DNA of 64,000 nt from Hemerocallis citrina (GCA_017893485.1 CM030366.1:182989681-183053680), one strand, 5' to 3'; shown: positions 1 to 11,641, counted from the first letter of the stretch. Program-made: numbers and translations. The notes: generated from the sequence alone by a model not told the origin.

Positions 1-979
1 TTCATTCATCTTTTTGTGTGAGACATTGAAATACAATTTTAGGGTTTGAAATAAACTCTAAAACTATATCAAAATTCAATACAACTCCGAAACCCTAATC
101 CAAACACACTGCCGCCATCCCAGCTCTTCTTCTTCTTCTTCTTCTTCTTCTTCTTCTTCTCCTTCTCCATTGATTCCGAACCCAACACCCAAGCTTTCTC
201 TCTCTCTCGCTCTCTCTATCTCTCTTTCCTCCTCCTCCTGCCCCCCCCCCTTCCCGAACACACACACCGAAACCCTCGTCCTTCGATCCCGCACCCCACC
301 TTCCACGCCATCGTCGCTCACCACCTTCGATCACCCTGCTGCCTCTCTTTCACCCCGATGAAACCCTAATCCCCAACACCCTTCAATTTCTAAACCCAAA
401 CCTCAAATCCCTCCCCCACTGTACCTGGCCTCCCTGAGTTGCTTCGACAGTCGAGAACCCCCGCCCTCTACCATCGATTGCTGCCCTGAGTCCCTGACTT
501 GCTTTCTCTTCCCCGACGCTCGATGCCTTTGTTGCCATCCTCGGTCGCCATTAACCAGCCTCCAAGCACCCCTTCTGCTGCCAGTGATTCCAAACGGTAA
601 CTTAATTCCAGCATCTTGGCAATATGTTCTTCGAACCCAGAGTAATATCTTTCCACGTTTCAAATATTTGTAATACTACTTTGTCATCTATAGGTTATTA
701 TCTAAATTTACAGTCGTCTACAAATATTGAGTGTGTGCTTTTACTTACTAAATATGGTACAAATCTTTATTGCATATCTTACTTGCAAAAAAAGATTAAG
801 TATAATTGTTGATTGTTAGATGTGAATCTTTAATTGGGTTTGTTAAACTATTTCATATCTTGGAAATTCATCAAACCAATTAGTAGTTTTAATTTCTGAC
901 TTAATCTGCATTACATATTGGTAAACTTAATCTTTTAAAATTCTTAAAAAATTCTCTACCTATGGTTAAGTTTACATCA
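1..979 (+). repeat. 5' LTR of the chromovirus (partial)
   Basis: Position 1 aligns with about 3326 of the 3' LTR, and the two remain collinear to the shared end TTTACATCA at 971-979. The main length difference is a CTT/TTC microsatellite at about 121-162, absent from the other copy. The first roughly 205 bases of the LTR lie left of the window. Confidence 0.8.
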
Positions 980-982
980 TTT

Positions 983-995
983 TGGTATCATAGTG
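983..995 (+). other. Primer-binding site, initiator-Met tRNA type
   Basis: TGGTATCATAGTG lies three bases after the LTR end and resembles the usual plant TGGTATCAGAGC primer-binding site. It fixes the LTR boundary and the plus-strand orientation. Confidence 0.7.
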
Positions 996-1296
996 AAGGT
1001 TTTTAAAACTCTAGTTCTTGCATAATTTAGTCATAATTTTTGCATTCATTTAGGATCGTTTTAGAGTCTTTATTTTATTTTGTTTCTTTTAGATCATTTC
1101 AATTTTCGTTTTTAAAGTGCATTTAGGGCACATTTTTCCAAATTTCAGCAAACACACTTCCTCACGACCCCTAGTTTTCCACCATTGGTGAATGCATCTT
1201 CGCAGTACCATCACCAATTCTGAAGAACCTTTCTTGACCCTCCCAAACCACCCAATCAGGAACCCTAGAATTCAATGAGCCCCTCCTTGCACTGAA

Positions 1297-2310
1297 TTGG
1301 ACAACTCTGATATTTTCACTACCCTTGCTGTCGTTCAAGCAACTCTTGCTAATATCAATCAGAGACTTAAGAAAGTAGAATTGAATCAAAATGTTACCCC
1401 TGAGCTTCATCATCATATCCCTCAAGGGAATGATTGTGACGACCAACGTCAAGATCGTGATCCTGACGAACAATTCAAGAAGAACGTTAAGACTAATGTT
1501 CCCCACTTTGAAGGCCGTATGGAACTTCAAGCTTATCTCGATTGGATCCTTGCCATGGACCACTACTTCGTATGGTTTAACATGAGCGAAGTCTTGGAGG
1601 TTAAATTTGTCACTATAAAATTGACTGGTAATGCCCAACAACGTTGGACCAATCTTGAATACGCATGTAGAGGCCGAGGCTTGGCATCCATAGCCACTTG
1701 AGAGGCCATGAAAGAGAAGCTCACTGAGAGATATGTGCCCCTATCTTTCCACACCAGAATGCTTGATTCGTGGAATCAACTCTATCAAGGGGGAAAATCC
1801 ACCCAAGAGTATGTGAATAAGTTTGACGACTTTTTCATTCGGTGCAATGCCTTAGGTAAAGAGAGTGAAGAATAAACTCTCTCAAGGTTCAGGGCTCGGC
1901 TACGAGCTGATCTTAGGAACGAGCTAATTCATAGAAATGTGGATTCATTGGCAGCAGCTTATGCTCTTGTCCTCGATATGGATTCTCTTAAAGCCCGTTC
2001 CTGCTATAAGTCCAACGATTTGAAAGATCATTCCTCTAGAATGACCTCTACTGAGCCCTCTAAGCCTAACCCCTCTTCTCAGTACCCCAACAATTTTTAC
2101 CTAAGCCAACCTACTTCAAATTCCTATCCACTAGAACTGACAACACGGGTAAGAATACTGAAAGGGACTACTCTAAGATTGATCATCTCACTAAGTGCTA
2201 TAAATGCAAGGAATACGGCCATGTTGCTGGCAACTATCCCAGTCCCAGTAGGATCAACATCATAAAAGATACCTCTGTCATTGCTGATGAGCCCGACAAT
2301 GAGTTTACCT
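1297..2310 (+). pseudogene. Gypsy gag remnant
   Basis: One frame reads a retrotransposon gag core (VPHFEGRMELQAYLDWI, then LTERYVPLSFHTRMLDSW and STQEYVNKFDDFFIRC), followed by a Ser/Pro-rich linker and a CCHC knuckle near 2195-2240. In-frame stops fall at 1699-1701 and 1873-1875, and the frame shifts near 2130 before the knuckle. The knuckle reads CYKCKEYGHVAGNY, so its last cysteine has become tyrosine. Gag normally packages the element RNA; this copy cannot make a whole protein. The order capsid, linker, knuckle is normal for Ty3 elements. Confidence 0.75.
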
Positions 2311-2479
2311 ATTAACCTCATGTAAGTGATGACTTCGATGAGGAAGAGGATGACTAGTCTCTCAACTATATTCTGTCGGTCTAATCACCTCCATCGAATG
2401 TACCTGAGTCACCCATCCCTTCCCAAGTCACTTGGCAACATATAGATTTTATCCTTGTGTTAGAACCTTCTAGAGTCAC

Positions 2480-3064
2480 AGAGTCTGTATCGGCATTTGC
2501 ATCCCGCATTCATGATTTACATAGAGAAATTTTCAAGAAAATTAATAAGAATAATTTAACTACAAGTTAATAGCAGATACCAGAAGAAAATTTATAACTC
2601 TTGATGTTGGTGACGAAGTGATGGTTCAGATTCGTCCGGAACGGTTTTCAGCTGGATGCGTTAAGAAATTGAATGTATGTACTGCAGGCCCATTTAAAAT
2701 TCTATATAAAATCAATGATAATACCTATGTCGTTGACATTCCTAAATGTTTTGGCATAAGTAAGACTTTCAATATTAAGGATTTAGTACCTTATAAAGGC
2801 CCAAAATTTAACCTTAGAAATTCTCTTATAGATGAGCCTACCCTGCAGCCTAATGGTGAGATTCCCATATTTTTTTCTTTACCTAATACTATTTACCCAC
2901 TGACAGACAAATTAGATAATATTTTAGATGATCAGATAATCTCTAATAGTAGAGATTGTATTCATAGGTATTTGGTGAAATGGAAGAACAAGCTGAAGTC
3001 GGAGGACACTTGGATTGATCATGAAGAGCTCCAACACTTGGATCCAGATCTTTTGGAGCACTAA
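2480..3064 (+). pseudogene. Integrase C-terminus plus chromodomain-like tail
   Basis: A 148-codon frame at 2618-3064 starts inside the integrase C-terminal region (VMVQIRPERFSAGCVKKL, then AGPFKILYKINDNTYVVDIP). It ends in a chromodomain-like segment (RYLVKWKNKLKSEDTWIDHE) with its stop at 3062-3064. Upstream in a broken frame, about 2490-2615, there are traces of the preceding integrase region. The catalytic core is absent. Chromodomains of this group are known to bias integration to particular chromatin; here it only identifies the lineage as a chromovirus. Confidence 0.75.
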
Positions 3065-3120
3065 GACATAATCACTGGTTTTGACTTGACTGGGTCGAGC
3101 TCTCTCCCATCCGGAGAGAA

Positions 3121-4253
3121 TGATAAGGACATCAGTTCTGCTTTGCTTTATTTTGAGATTTAGCCATATGTAGTAGTTTTGTAATTTGCATCCTTTATTT
3201 TATGCATTAGAATATTTTAGAGATTTGTATTAAGATTTGTTTTGAGCCTATATATAGGCTTTGAGAATAATGAGAAAGTGTGATATTCTTGATTTAAAAA
3301 AATTATTGGGATTGAGTTGTTGCTCTTCATTCATCTTTTTGTGTGAGACATTAAGATACAATTTTAGGATTTGTGATAAACTCTAAAACTACACCAAAAT
3401 CTAATACAACTCCCAAATCCTAATCCAAACCCACTACCGCCACCCCTGCTCTTCTTCTTCGCCTTCTTCTCCACTGATTTCAAACCCAACACCCAAACTC
3501 TCTCTCTCTTGCCCTGCTGCTCCCTCTTCCCGAACCCACACACCAAAACCCTCGTCCTTCGATCCCGCACCCCACCCTCGATGCCATCATTGCTCACCAC
3601 CTTTGACCACCTCACTGCCTCTCTTTCACCCCGACGAAACCATAACCCCCAAATCCCCTCAACTTCTAAATCCTAACCTCCAAATCCCTTCCCCACCGTA
3701 CCCGTCCTCCTTGAGTCGCTTCGACAGCTGAGAACCCTCGCCCTCTACCATTGATTGTTGCCCCAACTTGCTTTCTCTTCCTCGACCCTCGACGCCTTTG
3801 CTGCCATCTTCGGCTGCCATCAACCAGCCGTCAAGCACCCCTTCTGCTACCAGTGATTTCAAATGACAACTCAATTCCAGCATCTTGGCAATACGTTCTT
3901 CGAACCTGAGGTAATATTTTTCCACTTCTTAAATATTTATAATAGTGCTTTATCATCTCTAGATTATTATCTAAATTTACTGTCGTCTACAAATATTGAG
4001 TGTGTGTGCTTCCACTTGCTAAATAGGGTACAAATCATTATTGCATATCTTACTTGCAAAAAAAAAATTATTAATATAATTGTTGATTATTAGACGTGAA
4101 TCTTTAACTGGACTTGTTAAACTATTTCATATCTTAAAAATCCATTAAACCAATTAATAGTTTTAATTTCTGACTTAATCTGCATTACATGTTGGTAAAC
4201 TTAATGTTTTAAAATTCTTGGTAAATTCTCTACCTAGGGTTAAGTTTACATCA
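3121..4253 (+). repeat. 3' LTR of the chromovirus
   Basis: It begins TGATAAGG after a purine-rich stretch (CCGGAGAGAA) and ends TTTACATCA. It matches the partial 5' LTR over its last 0.9 kb. The start is inferred from TG plus the purine tract, because the 5' copy is cut by the window edge. Confidence 0.7.
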
Positions 4254-4342
4254 ATAAGGCTTCCGTTCTTGAGAGATTAGAGAGAAGATAAAACCCTACA
4301 CCTAGAGGGTAAGATCTTGAGTGATTGTAAACCTTTTTTTCT
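4254..4342 (+). other. Short spacer, possibly a scrap of a Copia LTR
   Basis: AT-rich text with a TGAGTGATTGTAAACC string and TTTATAGTGATAATCC resembles the 3' part of some Ty1/Copia LTRs. It is too short to classify. It separates the chromovirus from the truncated LINE. Confidence 0.25.
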
Positions 4343-6330
4343 TCATATTTTATAGTGATAATCCCAGGACTGCCACTGCGGGTTTCCCTGTCTAAGACCC
4401 CGCCTACATCTGATTTCCTTTCCCGGCTCCCCGTTAACCAGCACGTTTACCTTGGACGTAGTTAACCACTTCCTGATCCATCTGATCCACCTGTTCCCGA
4501 ACCCTCTTCTCTCCAGAATCTCCAATAAGCATTTCCATTCCACCTTGTCGTAAGCCTTCTCAAAGTCTAATTTAAGCATAAACCCCGACTGTTTACGTCT
4601 CTTCGTGTCTTGTATCACTTCCTGCACCAATGCCACACCTTCAAAGATATCCCTCCCTGCAATAAAGCCAGTTTGATAGTCATCTGACATCTATAATGTC
4701 TCCGATGATCCTTCCCAATCTATTGCCGAGGACCTTGGTGATGATTTTGACCAAACAATTAATCAACCCGATTGGTCTAAAATCATTAACTTCCCTTGCC
4801 ACTTGATTTTTAGGGATAAGGCAAACATGAGCGTAGTTTATTCTCTCTAGGTTCAAACTGCCTTCATAGAACGCAGTCATGATATCCATGATGTCAAATT
4901 TGACAATATCTCAAAACCTTCTATAGAAAAACATAGGAAAATCATCTGACCCCGGTGCCTTATCCTGCCCCATTCCCCACACTGCTACCTTCACCTCTTC
5001 CATTGTGAACTGTTCTTGTAAAGACTCAATTTTTGCACGTGTATCCCCTGTAATTCCTCCCAAAGATTCCCATTAGACTCCATCTGCACGTCTCTGTTTT
5101 GCCCAAATAGTTCCTTGAATTTGCCATCAACATGGTTGACAATTTGCTTCTCGTCTGAAACTGAGACACCATCGATATCCATCGAGTGGATGTAGTTTTT
5201 CTGCGTCTCATACTTGCAACCTTATGGAAATACTTGGTATTAGCATCACATTCTTTCAGCCATTTTACCCTGGACCGCTGTCTCCACATAATTTCCTCGT
5301 TAATGTATGTTTCTTGTATATCTTGCCTGCATTCCGTTAGCCTTTGGAATTGGTTATCGTCCAGCTGCCCAATCTCCTCCTGCCTTTCAAGAGCTTCAAT
5401 CTGGTTAAGAATATCCCGTTTTCTTGTATAAATATTCCCGAACGTTGCCTTATTCCACTTAGCCTTCTTCTGAGAGTAGACAGTTTGCTGTTAAGTCTGG
5501 CGGCTGGTTCCGCCTGCTCTTGCCCCTCCTCCCAGCATGTCTTAACCATTGCTAAGCACTCCTGGTTATTCAGCCACATTTTCTCGAACCGGAAGATTCT
5601 CTGCCTTCTTCTGCCTCCTACTCCCGTACTAATCATGATCGGAACGTGGTCCGATGTATTTCTAATACATAATCAAGCCATTCCCAATGGGAACTTCGCC
5701 TCCCAGTCAGTAGATACTAGAATCCTGTCTAGCTTTGCCATTATCGGCTCCCTCCGTCGGTTGGACCATGTAAAGCTTCGATCATTAACTGGAATTTCCA
5801 TCAATCCCAAGCTTGATATCACCAGATTGAATTTCCTCATATTGTGACCATTACCTCGGCCTCCACTTCTCTCAAACACGTGCCTGACGATGTTGAAGTC
5901 CCCTCCCACAACCCAAGGTAAACTCCACCTTCCCCTGATAAATATAAGCTCATCCCAAAACTGTTGTCTCAGGGCCCTATCATTTGGGTCGTATACCGTT
6001 GTGATGGTCTGTTGCCATCCGTCCTGCCGTCTTTTGATCACTACTGAAACCGTAAAATTTCCAACCCAATCATCCAGTAAATCAAATTTATTGGTATTGA
6101 CCCCCACCATGATCCCCCCTGATGCTCCTACAGCGTCCCTAATCCTCCAACCCTGAATATGGTCTAATTTTAGACCCCTAATAGTCATGTCAGTAGGCTG
6201 AGCTAGTTTGGTCTCCTCCAAACATGCAATATCAATATTATTATTCCTAATTACCTCTCCTACCATTCTACGCTTAGCCGGCCTGCCAAGCCCTCTAACA
6301 TTTCAGAAAATTGTGTTACACATTACCACT
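4343..6330 (-). pseudogene. LINE ORF2 remnant: endonuclease and partial reverse transcriptase
   Basis: The endonuclease segment shows CLEETKLAQ, GASGGIMVGVN, VVGGDFNIVRHVFERSGG and [20 protein letters not shown], the landmarks of plant L1 endonucleases. A linker follows (IFRFEKMWLNNQECLAMV), then RT blocks QTGFIAGRDIFEGV, LKLDFEKAYDKVEWKCL and GLRQGNP. It needs at least three frame changes to read through and lacks the RT catalytic YADD block. ORF2 would nick target DNA and reverse-transcribe the RNA; this copy cannot. It shares the layout of the better preserved LINE at 17142-24621. Confidence 0.75.
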
Positions 6331-6340
6331 AGTTTCCCCC

Positions 6341-7866
6341 CTAAATCCTGCAGCTCTGATTCCAACTCGACCAGGTTACGGGACCCTCCATCATCCCCCC
6401 ACCCCTCTCTATAACCCTTTGACCATTAGCAATATTAACTAGTTCCCTACCCCGCAATACATCGACAATATCTGTTTGTGCGTTATGATGCATAGATAAA
6501 CCATAAACGTTGGCTAGTTGAATTAACAAGTAGTCAGGGATAGAGCCAAAGATAGAAATATTTGAATTTATACCTGCAATGTTATCATACCCTTTCCGTT
6601 TCCCCACCCTTTGGTAAATTTCTTTGACGGTCATCGGCTTCTCCCCTTTGCTACGCTGCCTTAAGCTTCGCCTGAACCCCTTCTTTGCCTTTACTACTGT
6701 TTTCTTTTTACTCGTTCCAACCACCGCTGAGTCCTCACCTCCTGTAGGGATCTCCAGCTCCTCACCAGAGTTAGGCTCATCAGACTTGTTTGAATCTGTA
6801 TCCGTACCTGAAGACTCCTGTGCTACCAGCTTTCTGTTAGAAGCCCAATTGCCCAGCATTGCTTTCATCCTCTTTTTAACCTCCCGTTCCACTCTCTTGT
6901 CGACCTCCTGTTGAAACAGGTCTTCCATCTGTGCCCCATCCTCGTCAATACAGCCTGACACCCGAGCCACATTCATGCCCTTCCTAAGAATATGCTCCTC
7001 TTCAACTTGAGGAGCTGACTTGCCGTAGATTAAGCTACCAAAAACACCTGCCTCACTCCCCTGGCCACACTCACCGCCTAGGTATTTTTTGTTGTAGCCC
7101 AAACCGACCCTTCTCTTGTCTTGGCCCACACCCAAATGTTTAGTATCTACCCCCCGTCTAATCCGCAGCCCAGCCCATTCACACCAGAGCCCACCTCTGA
7201 CCCAACATTTTCAACATGTTCAATACCCATCCCGCTCACTCCACCTTTCTGCTTTCCGCCATTTCCTCTTTGTAACCCTAATTCGCTCGAAGTGACATTA
7301 CCACCCATCAGCAGATTGGACATAATCCTCTTCCCCCCTACGCTGTCGCTCGTCGTACCTTGTACTTCCCCTCCGTTGCCGCTGTTGGTCTTTGTCCCCA
7401 CCACCTCTACCATATTCCTTAATTCCTCCATGAAAAGAGGAGAAGGACCCGGAGTGATTATACCTTATCTCTTCGCCGCACATAAATCGGTCACTTTCCC
7501 CGTACGGCATGAGATGAGTGTCGTTTGTTTGCCGAAAGAGAACTCTCCCTGTGGAGCATCGTGGGTCCCTCCTAATTCTTTGAAGTTTACCGTTGCAAGT
7601 TGCTGCGGTGACGCTAGCTCTGAAGCCTTAACCTGATCGTCCAGTCGTTGCTTCCCCGCAACGATGTCTGCCCACTTGATTGCGGACCTATGGACACCGT
7701 CGACACCGAAGAGTTGCTTGGCAACCGATGCCCTGTTATGCATGACCTCCGCTACCTCTTCAGTACCTTCACCTTCCAACTTAACTTCTACCCAAAAAGA
7801 TCTAGTTTCAACCATGATCAATATAGACCTAGGAATGGCCACCTTCTCAAATCGTTCAATCCTCAC
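6341..7866 (-). pseudogene. LINE ORF1-like remnant
   Basis: Two open stretches lie upstream of the endonuclease on the same strand: 7866-7465 (133 codons, ending in a stop) and 7135-6341 (264 codons). The second is rich in Lys, Glu and Ser (EVDKRVEREVKKRMKAML, KKKTVVKAKKGFRRSLRQR), as expected of a nucleic-acid-binding ORF1 tail. I see no CCHC knuckle. Position and composition support ORF1; the exact start is unknown. Confidence 0.5.
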
Positions 7867-7944
7867 CCTGGATTAACTTCTACCCAAAAACAAGTGTCAT
7901 TGTCCACGCTCATAAATCTAGAGATTAGAACTGAAGGGGATTAA

Positions 7945-8311
7945 GCATGTACAATGAAACCAGGTAAACTAGTAAAGAATAGCATAAGGTTATATATTAG
8001 GCCTACAGCAGAGAATATGTGAAAACCCATAAGACAATTATACCCTTCTAATTGCATGTTCGAGAGCAATTGACCCTTACAATCTTTGGTATGTTTACGA
8101 TTACAGTTATTAATACATTGCTTTAAACATTCATTTACAGCCATAAGAAATTCATGCTATTGCCCACACATGTATAAATATATGCAATTCTACGAGCCCA
8201 GGACATGGGCATAAGACTGCTTTAAAAATGACCAAGTTACTGAAATATATTTGGATGCATGTACAAAAAGTGGATGCACATACAAAGTGGCTTGAGGCAT
8301 ACCCCTGTTAT
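7945..8311 (-). other. Non-coding stretch downstream of the HDA14-like exon
   Basis: Nothing coding is seen. It follows the stop codon of the minus-strand exon at 8312 and may hold the old 3' UTR. Confidence 0.4.
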
Positions 8312-8612
8312 TTATAGGGAATGTAAGTGCTTAACCTTCTGGATTGCTTGCTTGACTTTAGATAATGGTTCTTCATACAAGAAGCCTGGATCATCAAATT
8401 GTGAGGCCAAGCTTGCCTCGCCAATAAATGCACGAAAACTGCCAGCCACAGAGTTGGATAGAGACTCGAGGTTGTATCCGCCTTCCAAGAAGAACACACA
8501 ACAGCCCCCACATAACTCATTAGCAAGTTGCTTGATACTCGATGCAAGCAGATAGTATGTGCCAGTTGTGAATTGAAGGCCAGCCAGTGGGTCGAGCACA
8601 TGAGCATCGTAA
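8312..8612 (-). pseudogene. HDA14: Orphan last exon of an HDA14-like histone deacetylase
   Basis: The minus strand reads YDAHVLDPLAGLQFTTGTYY, then CVFFLEGGYNLESLSNSVAG, and ends in QKVKHLHSL and a stop. This is the C-terminal part of class II, organelle/cytosol HDA14-type deacetylases. YDAH holds the metal-site Asp and the GGY motif is intact. It is preceded by a good splice acceptor (TTCTCTTTTAG at about 8613-8623), so it looks like a genomic exon rather than a retrocopy. None of the upstream exons (His-His, DxH) is recognisable in the 4 kb to the PPR gene. It is either a gene fragment or a gene whose 5' exons were separated. The reading frame of the exon itself is undamaged. Confidence 0.7.
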
Positions 8613-8912
8613 CTAAAAGAGAACATGAATATTCGTTAGTAGGATTAGAATTTATATCTTTCTGTAAGCATTTTGAGGGAACATGAGCAGTGCAAGTGTT
8701 TATTTCTCCACAATTATTTCATTAGTTAGTGATTAAGAGCCTCATTCCCATTTTAGCGCACAAATAATGTTCACCAATTTCAAATGTCTGCATGGAATTG
8801 GTATAATTTGAGGTAAAAACTGTGAAAACTGTTAATACTGACTTGAATACAAACCCATTAACATTTCAATGAACATCTAGTATAACCATATAAACACATG
8901 GTTCAGCCACCA
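8613..8912. other. No gene recognised
   Basis: AT-rich, no HDA14-like upstream exon and no repeat I can name. It would be intron if the deacetylase exon belonged to a larger gene. Confidence 0.4.
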
Positions 8913-9356
8913 TGTTAGACGTCTTTACTTCTTGGTTGGTGGCTTGGTTGGTGTCTTTGTTGGTGGCCTTGGTTGATGGGGATTGGTGTCAGTCATAAAC
9001 ATGTATCACATGCATGTATGAAGGTCTATATAAGGGGCTTTAGAGCTATCCAATTAAGGCAAGCAAGGCTTCTCTTTTATTCTCTTTTGTCTCTCGAGTC
9101 TTGCGAAAGAGAGTACGATTGGGCTCCCTTTTGAGTGGTTTTTTTTGTGTGAGATAAAGTGAGTGTATCTTGTATTCTCCCCTTTTGTTATAGTGAAATC
9201 TTCATTCCCTTCGCCCATAGACATATGTCGTTTTTTTACCGAACAACGTTAATTCTTGGGTGTTCATATTCTTGGATTGTGCCTACATCTCCACCAAACT
9301 CATTCTCTCCACTTTGCAAATACTCTCATATAAGAAACCTAACCAATTTTCTAACA
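8913..9356 (+). repeat. Solo LTR, Ty1/Copia-like
   Basis: Terminal inverted hexamers TGTTAG...CTAACA bound 444 bp. Inside are TATATAAGGGGC (TATA-like, about 9031), CT-rich leader-like sequence, and the Copia-style string CCGAACAACGTTAA. No primer-binding site or polypurine tract adjoins it and no convincing 5-bp duplication is seen, so it is a solo or decayed LTR. Confidence 0.55.
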
Positions 9357-9837
9357 AAAACATCTTCCTAAGAGTTGAGACGAACATTAAAGGAATTACA
9401 TATATGTATTGTCGTGTTTATCTTTGCATTAACCTTTTTTTTATCATTAACAGTGAGTTGAAGACCCCCCCGCCTTCCACTAAAAAGATTTTAACAAAAC
9501 ATACAACCAAAAATAAAGATTATGAAGTTCATGAAACCCAACAGACTGGGTCATGGAACTCGTACTCCCCCAACCAACAAACAAATAATACAACAAAATC
9601 TAATTAAACTGGTCGACAAACATCGCCACAAGAAGTTCCCCGTGCCAACCCAATCTAACCTGAATATGTCAAACAATGAGCACATTTTCTCATTCCCTCG
9701 CTTGTAAACCGTTCGTCATCGCCGCCACTCGCAACCACAATAGCCATCGCCCATCTTATGTGGTCCACTTTGGACATAAGTTGCAAAAGTCTACATTAAA
9801 CCTAAAAAAACAGATTCTTGGGGATCTGTTTGAGCTC
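9357..9837. other. No gene recognised
   Basis: Short open frames only, none with a recognisable domain. It leads into the tandem repeat. Confidence 0.4.
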
Positions 9838-10175
9838 ATGTTTGTGCTCCAAGTTAAATCGTACAGCTCCTATCGTGTGACATTTCTCTTCAGAGTAAAT
9901 CAGATAGTATTGAATCAAAGGCTACAACCTAGGATTTCTCCATATCTATATGTTTGTGCTCCAAGTTAAATCGTACAGCTCCTATCGTGTGACATTTCTC
10001 TTCAGAGTAAATCAGATAGTATTGAATCAAAGGCTACAACCTAGGATTTCTCCATATCTATATGTTTGTGCTCCAAGTTAAATCGTACAGCTCCTATCGT
10101 GTGACATTTCTCTTCAGAGTAAATCAGATAGTATTGAATCAAAGGCTACAACCTAGGACTTCTCCATATCTATAT
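9838..10175 (+). repeat. 112-bp tandem triplication
   Basis: Three copies of a 112-bp unit beginning TTTGTGCTCCAAGTTAAATC start at 9841, 9953 and 10065. By eye the only internal change is T to C in copy three (AGGACTTCTCC), so the array is recent. I know of no function. Confidence 0.9.
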
Positions 10176-10179
10176 ATAA

Positions 10180-10440
10180 CAATGTAATGACCCCTAGTGA
10201 GAGATGTGTCAATACTTCATCTAAAAGTTCTCTATTATAAGCAGCAAAGTATCTTCTAATAAGGTTTGAGAGAAATAAGTTCACGATGAGGGTATAACTC
10301 TTATATCTTCTCTAGTTGAATAATATTTTGATTATTTTTTTCCGGATTAGGTTCATCGAACCGAAACAAAATTGTGTGCTTGTATGTTTGGTTTGGTCTA
10401 ATTGCTTGGTTGTTCGTTGTGATCGGTTGTCACCTCTCTT
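10180..10440 (+). repeat. Possible Copia LTR fragment
   Basis: The run TCCGGATTAGGTTCATCGAA followed by CCGAAACAAAATTGTGTGC resembles the end portion of some Ty1/Copia LTRs (a 'GGACTAGGCTC...CCGAACCACG' style string). Boundaries are not defined. Confidence 0.3.
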
Positions 10441-11641
10441 TAAATCCTAAGACTTCGATGCTCAAAAGCAAGAAGAGTACGGAAATGAACACTCACATGT
10501 GAAACTCCTGGTATACATGAAACTGAAGCCAAAACATGTATGAGTGTTTCTACCTTCCACTTATGTAGCATTTCTGTTACGTCCTCTCCCAAACAGAAGA
10601 GATTGGCTATACTCCCCATTTTTCCATACTAAAAACCCCCTAAAACTCACAGGTTGATTCACCTACAGCCGTTCAGAAGATCAGTTATTCAATCATGTGC
10701 AACATTAGACAAATGAAATTTAACAATTGAGGAATCAGTATAATATAAAGACAAAAAAAAACAAAATGCCATCAAATGTAGATAATCACCTTTAACAGGT
10801 AGAGGTGGCATCTATCTCCAACCTAACCTAGGTATAAATACCGGGTCTCTTTTCTCTTCTGGCTGCAAGAAAAAACACATACATGTCAGATGAGCTGCAG
10901 ACTATGTGAATTTATGGAACAAACTTTTATACTATGTGCATATCTTATGCCCAGATGGCACATTGGCAATAAGTTTCAACTCCTAATGAGAAAGTTCGCT
11001 AGAGATCTTTGTTATCTATTTGTTATATCAAACTGCTTACGTTTCTCATCTATAACTGTTACTTGTTCTTCACCTCTTGGCCAAAAGAAGAATATAAATG
11101 TGGTTATTAAGGAGTAACCTCACATATGTATTTGCAATTTTGCATCCTGTTTTCTTTGTTTTGAAAAAAAAGGAAACTTGAATGGAGAGTGTCATATAAC
11201 AAATACTTTAATATATAACTTGGTGAGGAAAAATCCACTTCCCATTGCTGATCCTGATTTTCCTAAGAACAAAAGCTCAGTTGATCAAATAAAAGATGAC
11301 TACAGTAAAAAGAAGACACATAATGAAGGGCAATCAAAAAGAGGTACCTATGTAGAAGAATCCTTACAAAAGAGCATGAAGTATGCACAGAGTGTATAAG
11401 AAGCAGGAATGACACAAAAAAAAAAAAAAAAAAAAAAAATGGAAGAAGAGAGCTGTATGGTCCGCAAACAAGTGATAGATCAAGCTGGATGATACACCTA
11501 ATATTGCATGTGTTAGGTTTCTCTAATGTGGCACAATATGATTAGGTTCCCTTTCTGAATGGAATAGCTTGAGTTAGCAATCCTGCATATTCCATTCAAA
11601 CATACTAAGTACTTGGCCTAGCAATTATCTCTAATCTCTAG
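10441..11641. other. No gene recognised; poly(A) tract
   Basis: Low-complexity and AT-rich. It contains an A-tract at about 11416-11439 following a 73-codon open frame (11178-11399) with no recognisable domain. No target duplication around the A-tract was found. Confidence 0.4.

Larger units (their letters stand above)
1..4253 (+). mobile_element. Ty3/Gypsy chromovirus with most of pol deleted
   Basis: Two direct repeats (1-979 and 3121-4253) flank a 2.1-kb internal region with a methionine-type primer-binding site, a gag remnant, and the C-terminal end of integrase with a chromodomain-like tail. Protease, reverse transcriptase, RNase H and the integrase core are missing, so several kilobases have been lost between about 2330 and 2500. 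The 5' LTR begins outside the window, so the 5' target duplication cannot be checked. The element is non-autonomous and decayed. Confidence 0.8.
4343..7900 (-). mobile_element. Decayed L1-type LINE, 3' truncated
   Basis: Read on the minus strand it carries an ORF1-like region (about 7866-6341), an AP-type endonuclease (about 6330-5673) and reverse transcriptase ending just after the LRQGNP motif. The YADD region, zinc-finger tail, 3' UTR and poly(A) are missing. LINEs normally lose their 5' end on insertion, so this 3' loss reflects a later deletion or rearrangement. Several frameshifts break it. No target duplication is recognisable. Confidence 0.75.

Noticed and set aside
361..400. AACCCTAA-type strings that look telomere-like (also at 54345 and 48845)
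   Set aside because: They are single motifs (telo-box-like) inside LTRs, not tandem arrays.
7121..7636. A 171-codon plus-strand frame
   Set aside because: It is antisense to the decayed LINE ORF1 region, with no domain.
9838..10175. Regularly spaced repeats considered as a CRISPR-like array
   Set aside because: The whole 112-bp unit repeats without variable spacers, and the genome is clearly plant nuclear.
11160..11450. A possible processed retrogene: 73-codon frame followed by a poly(A) tract
   Set aside because: No target duplication was found around the tract and the peptide has no recognisable relative.
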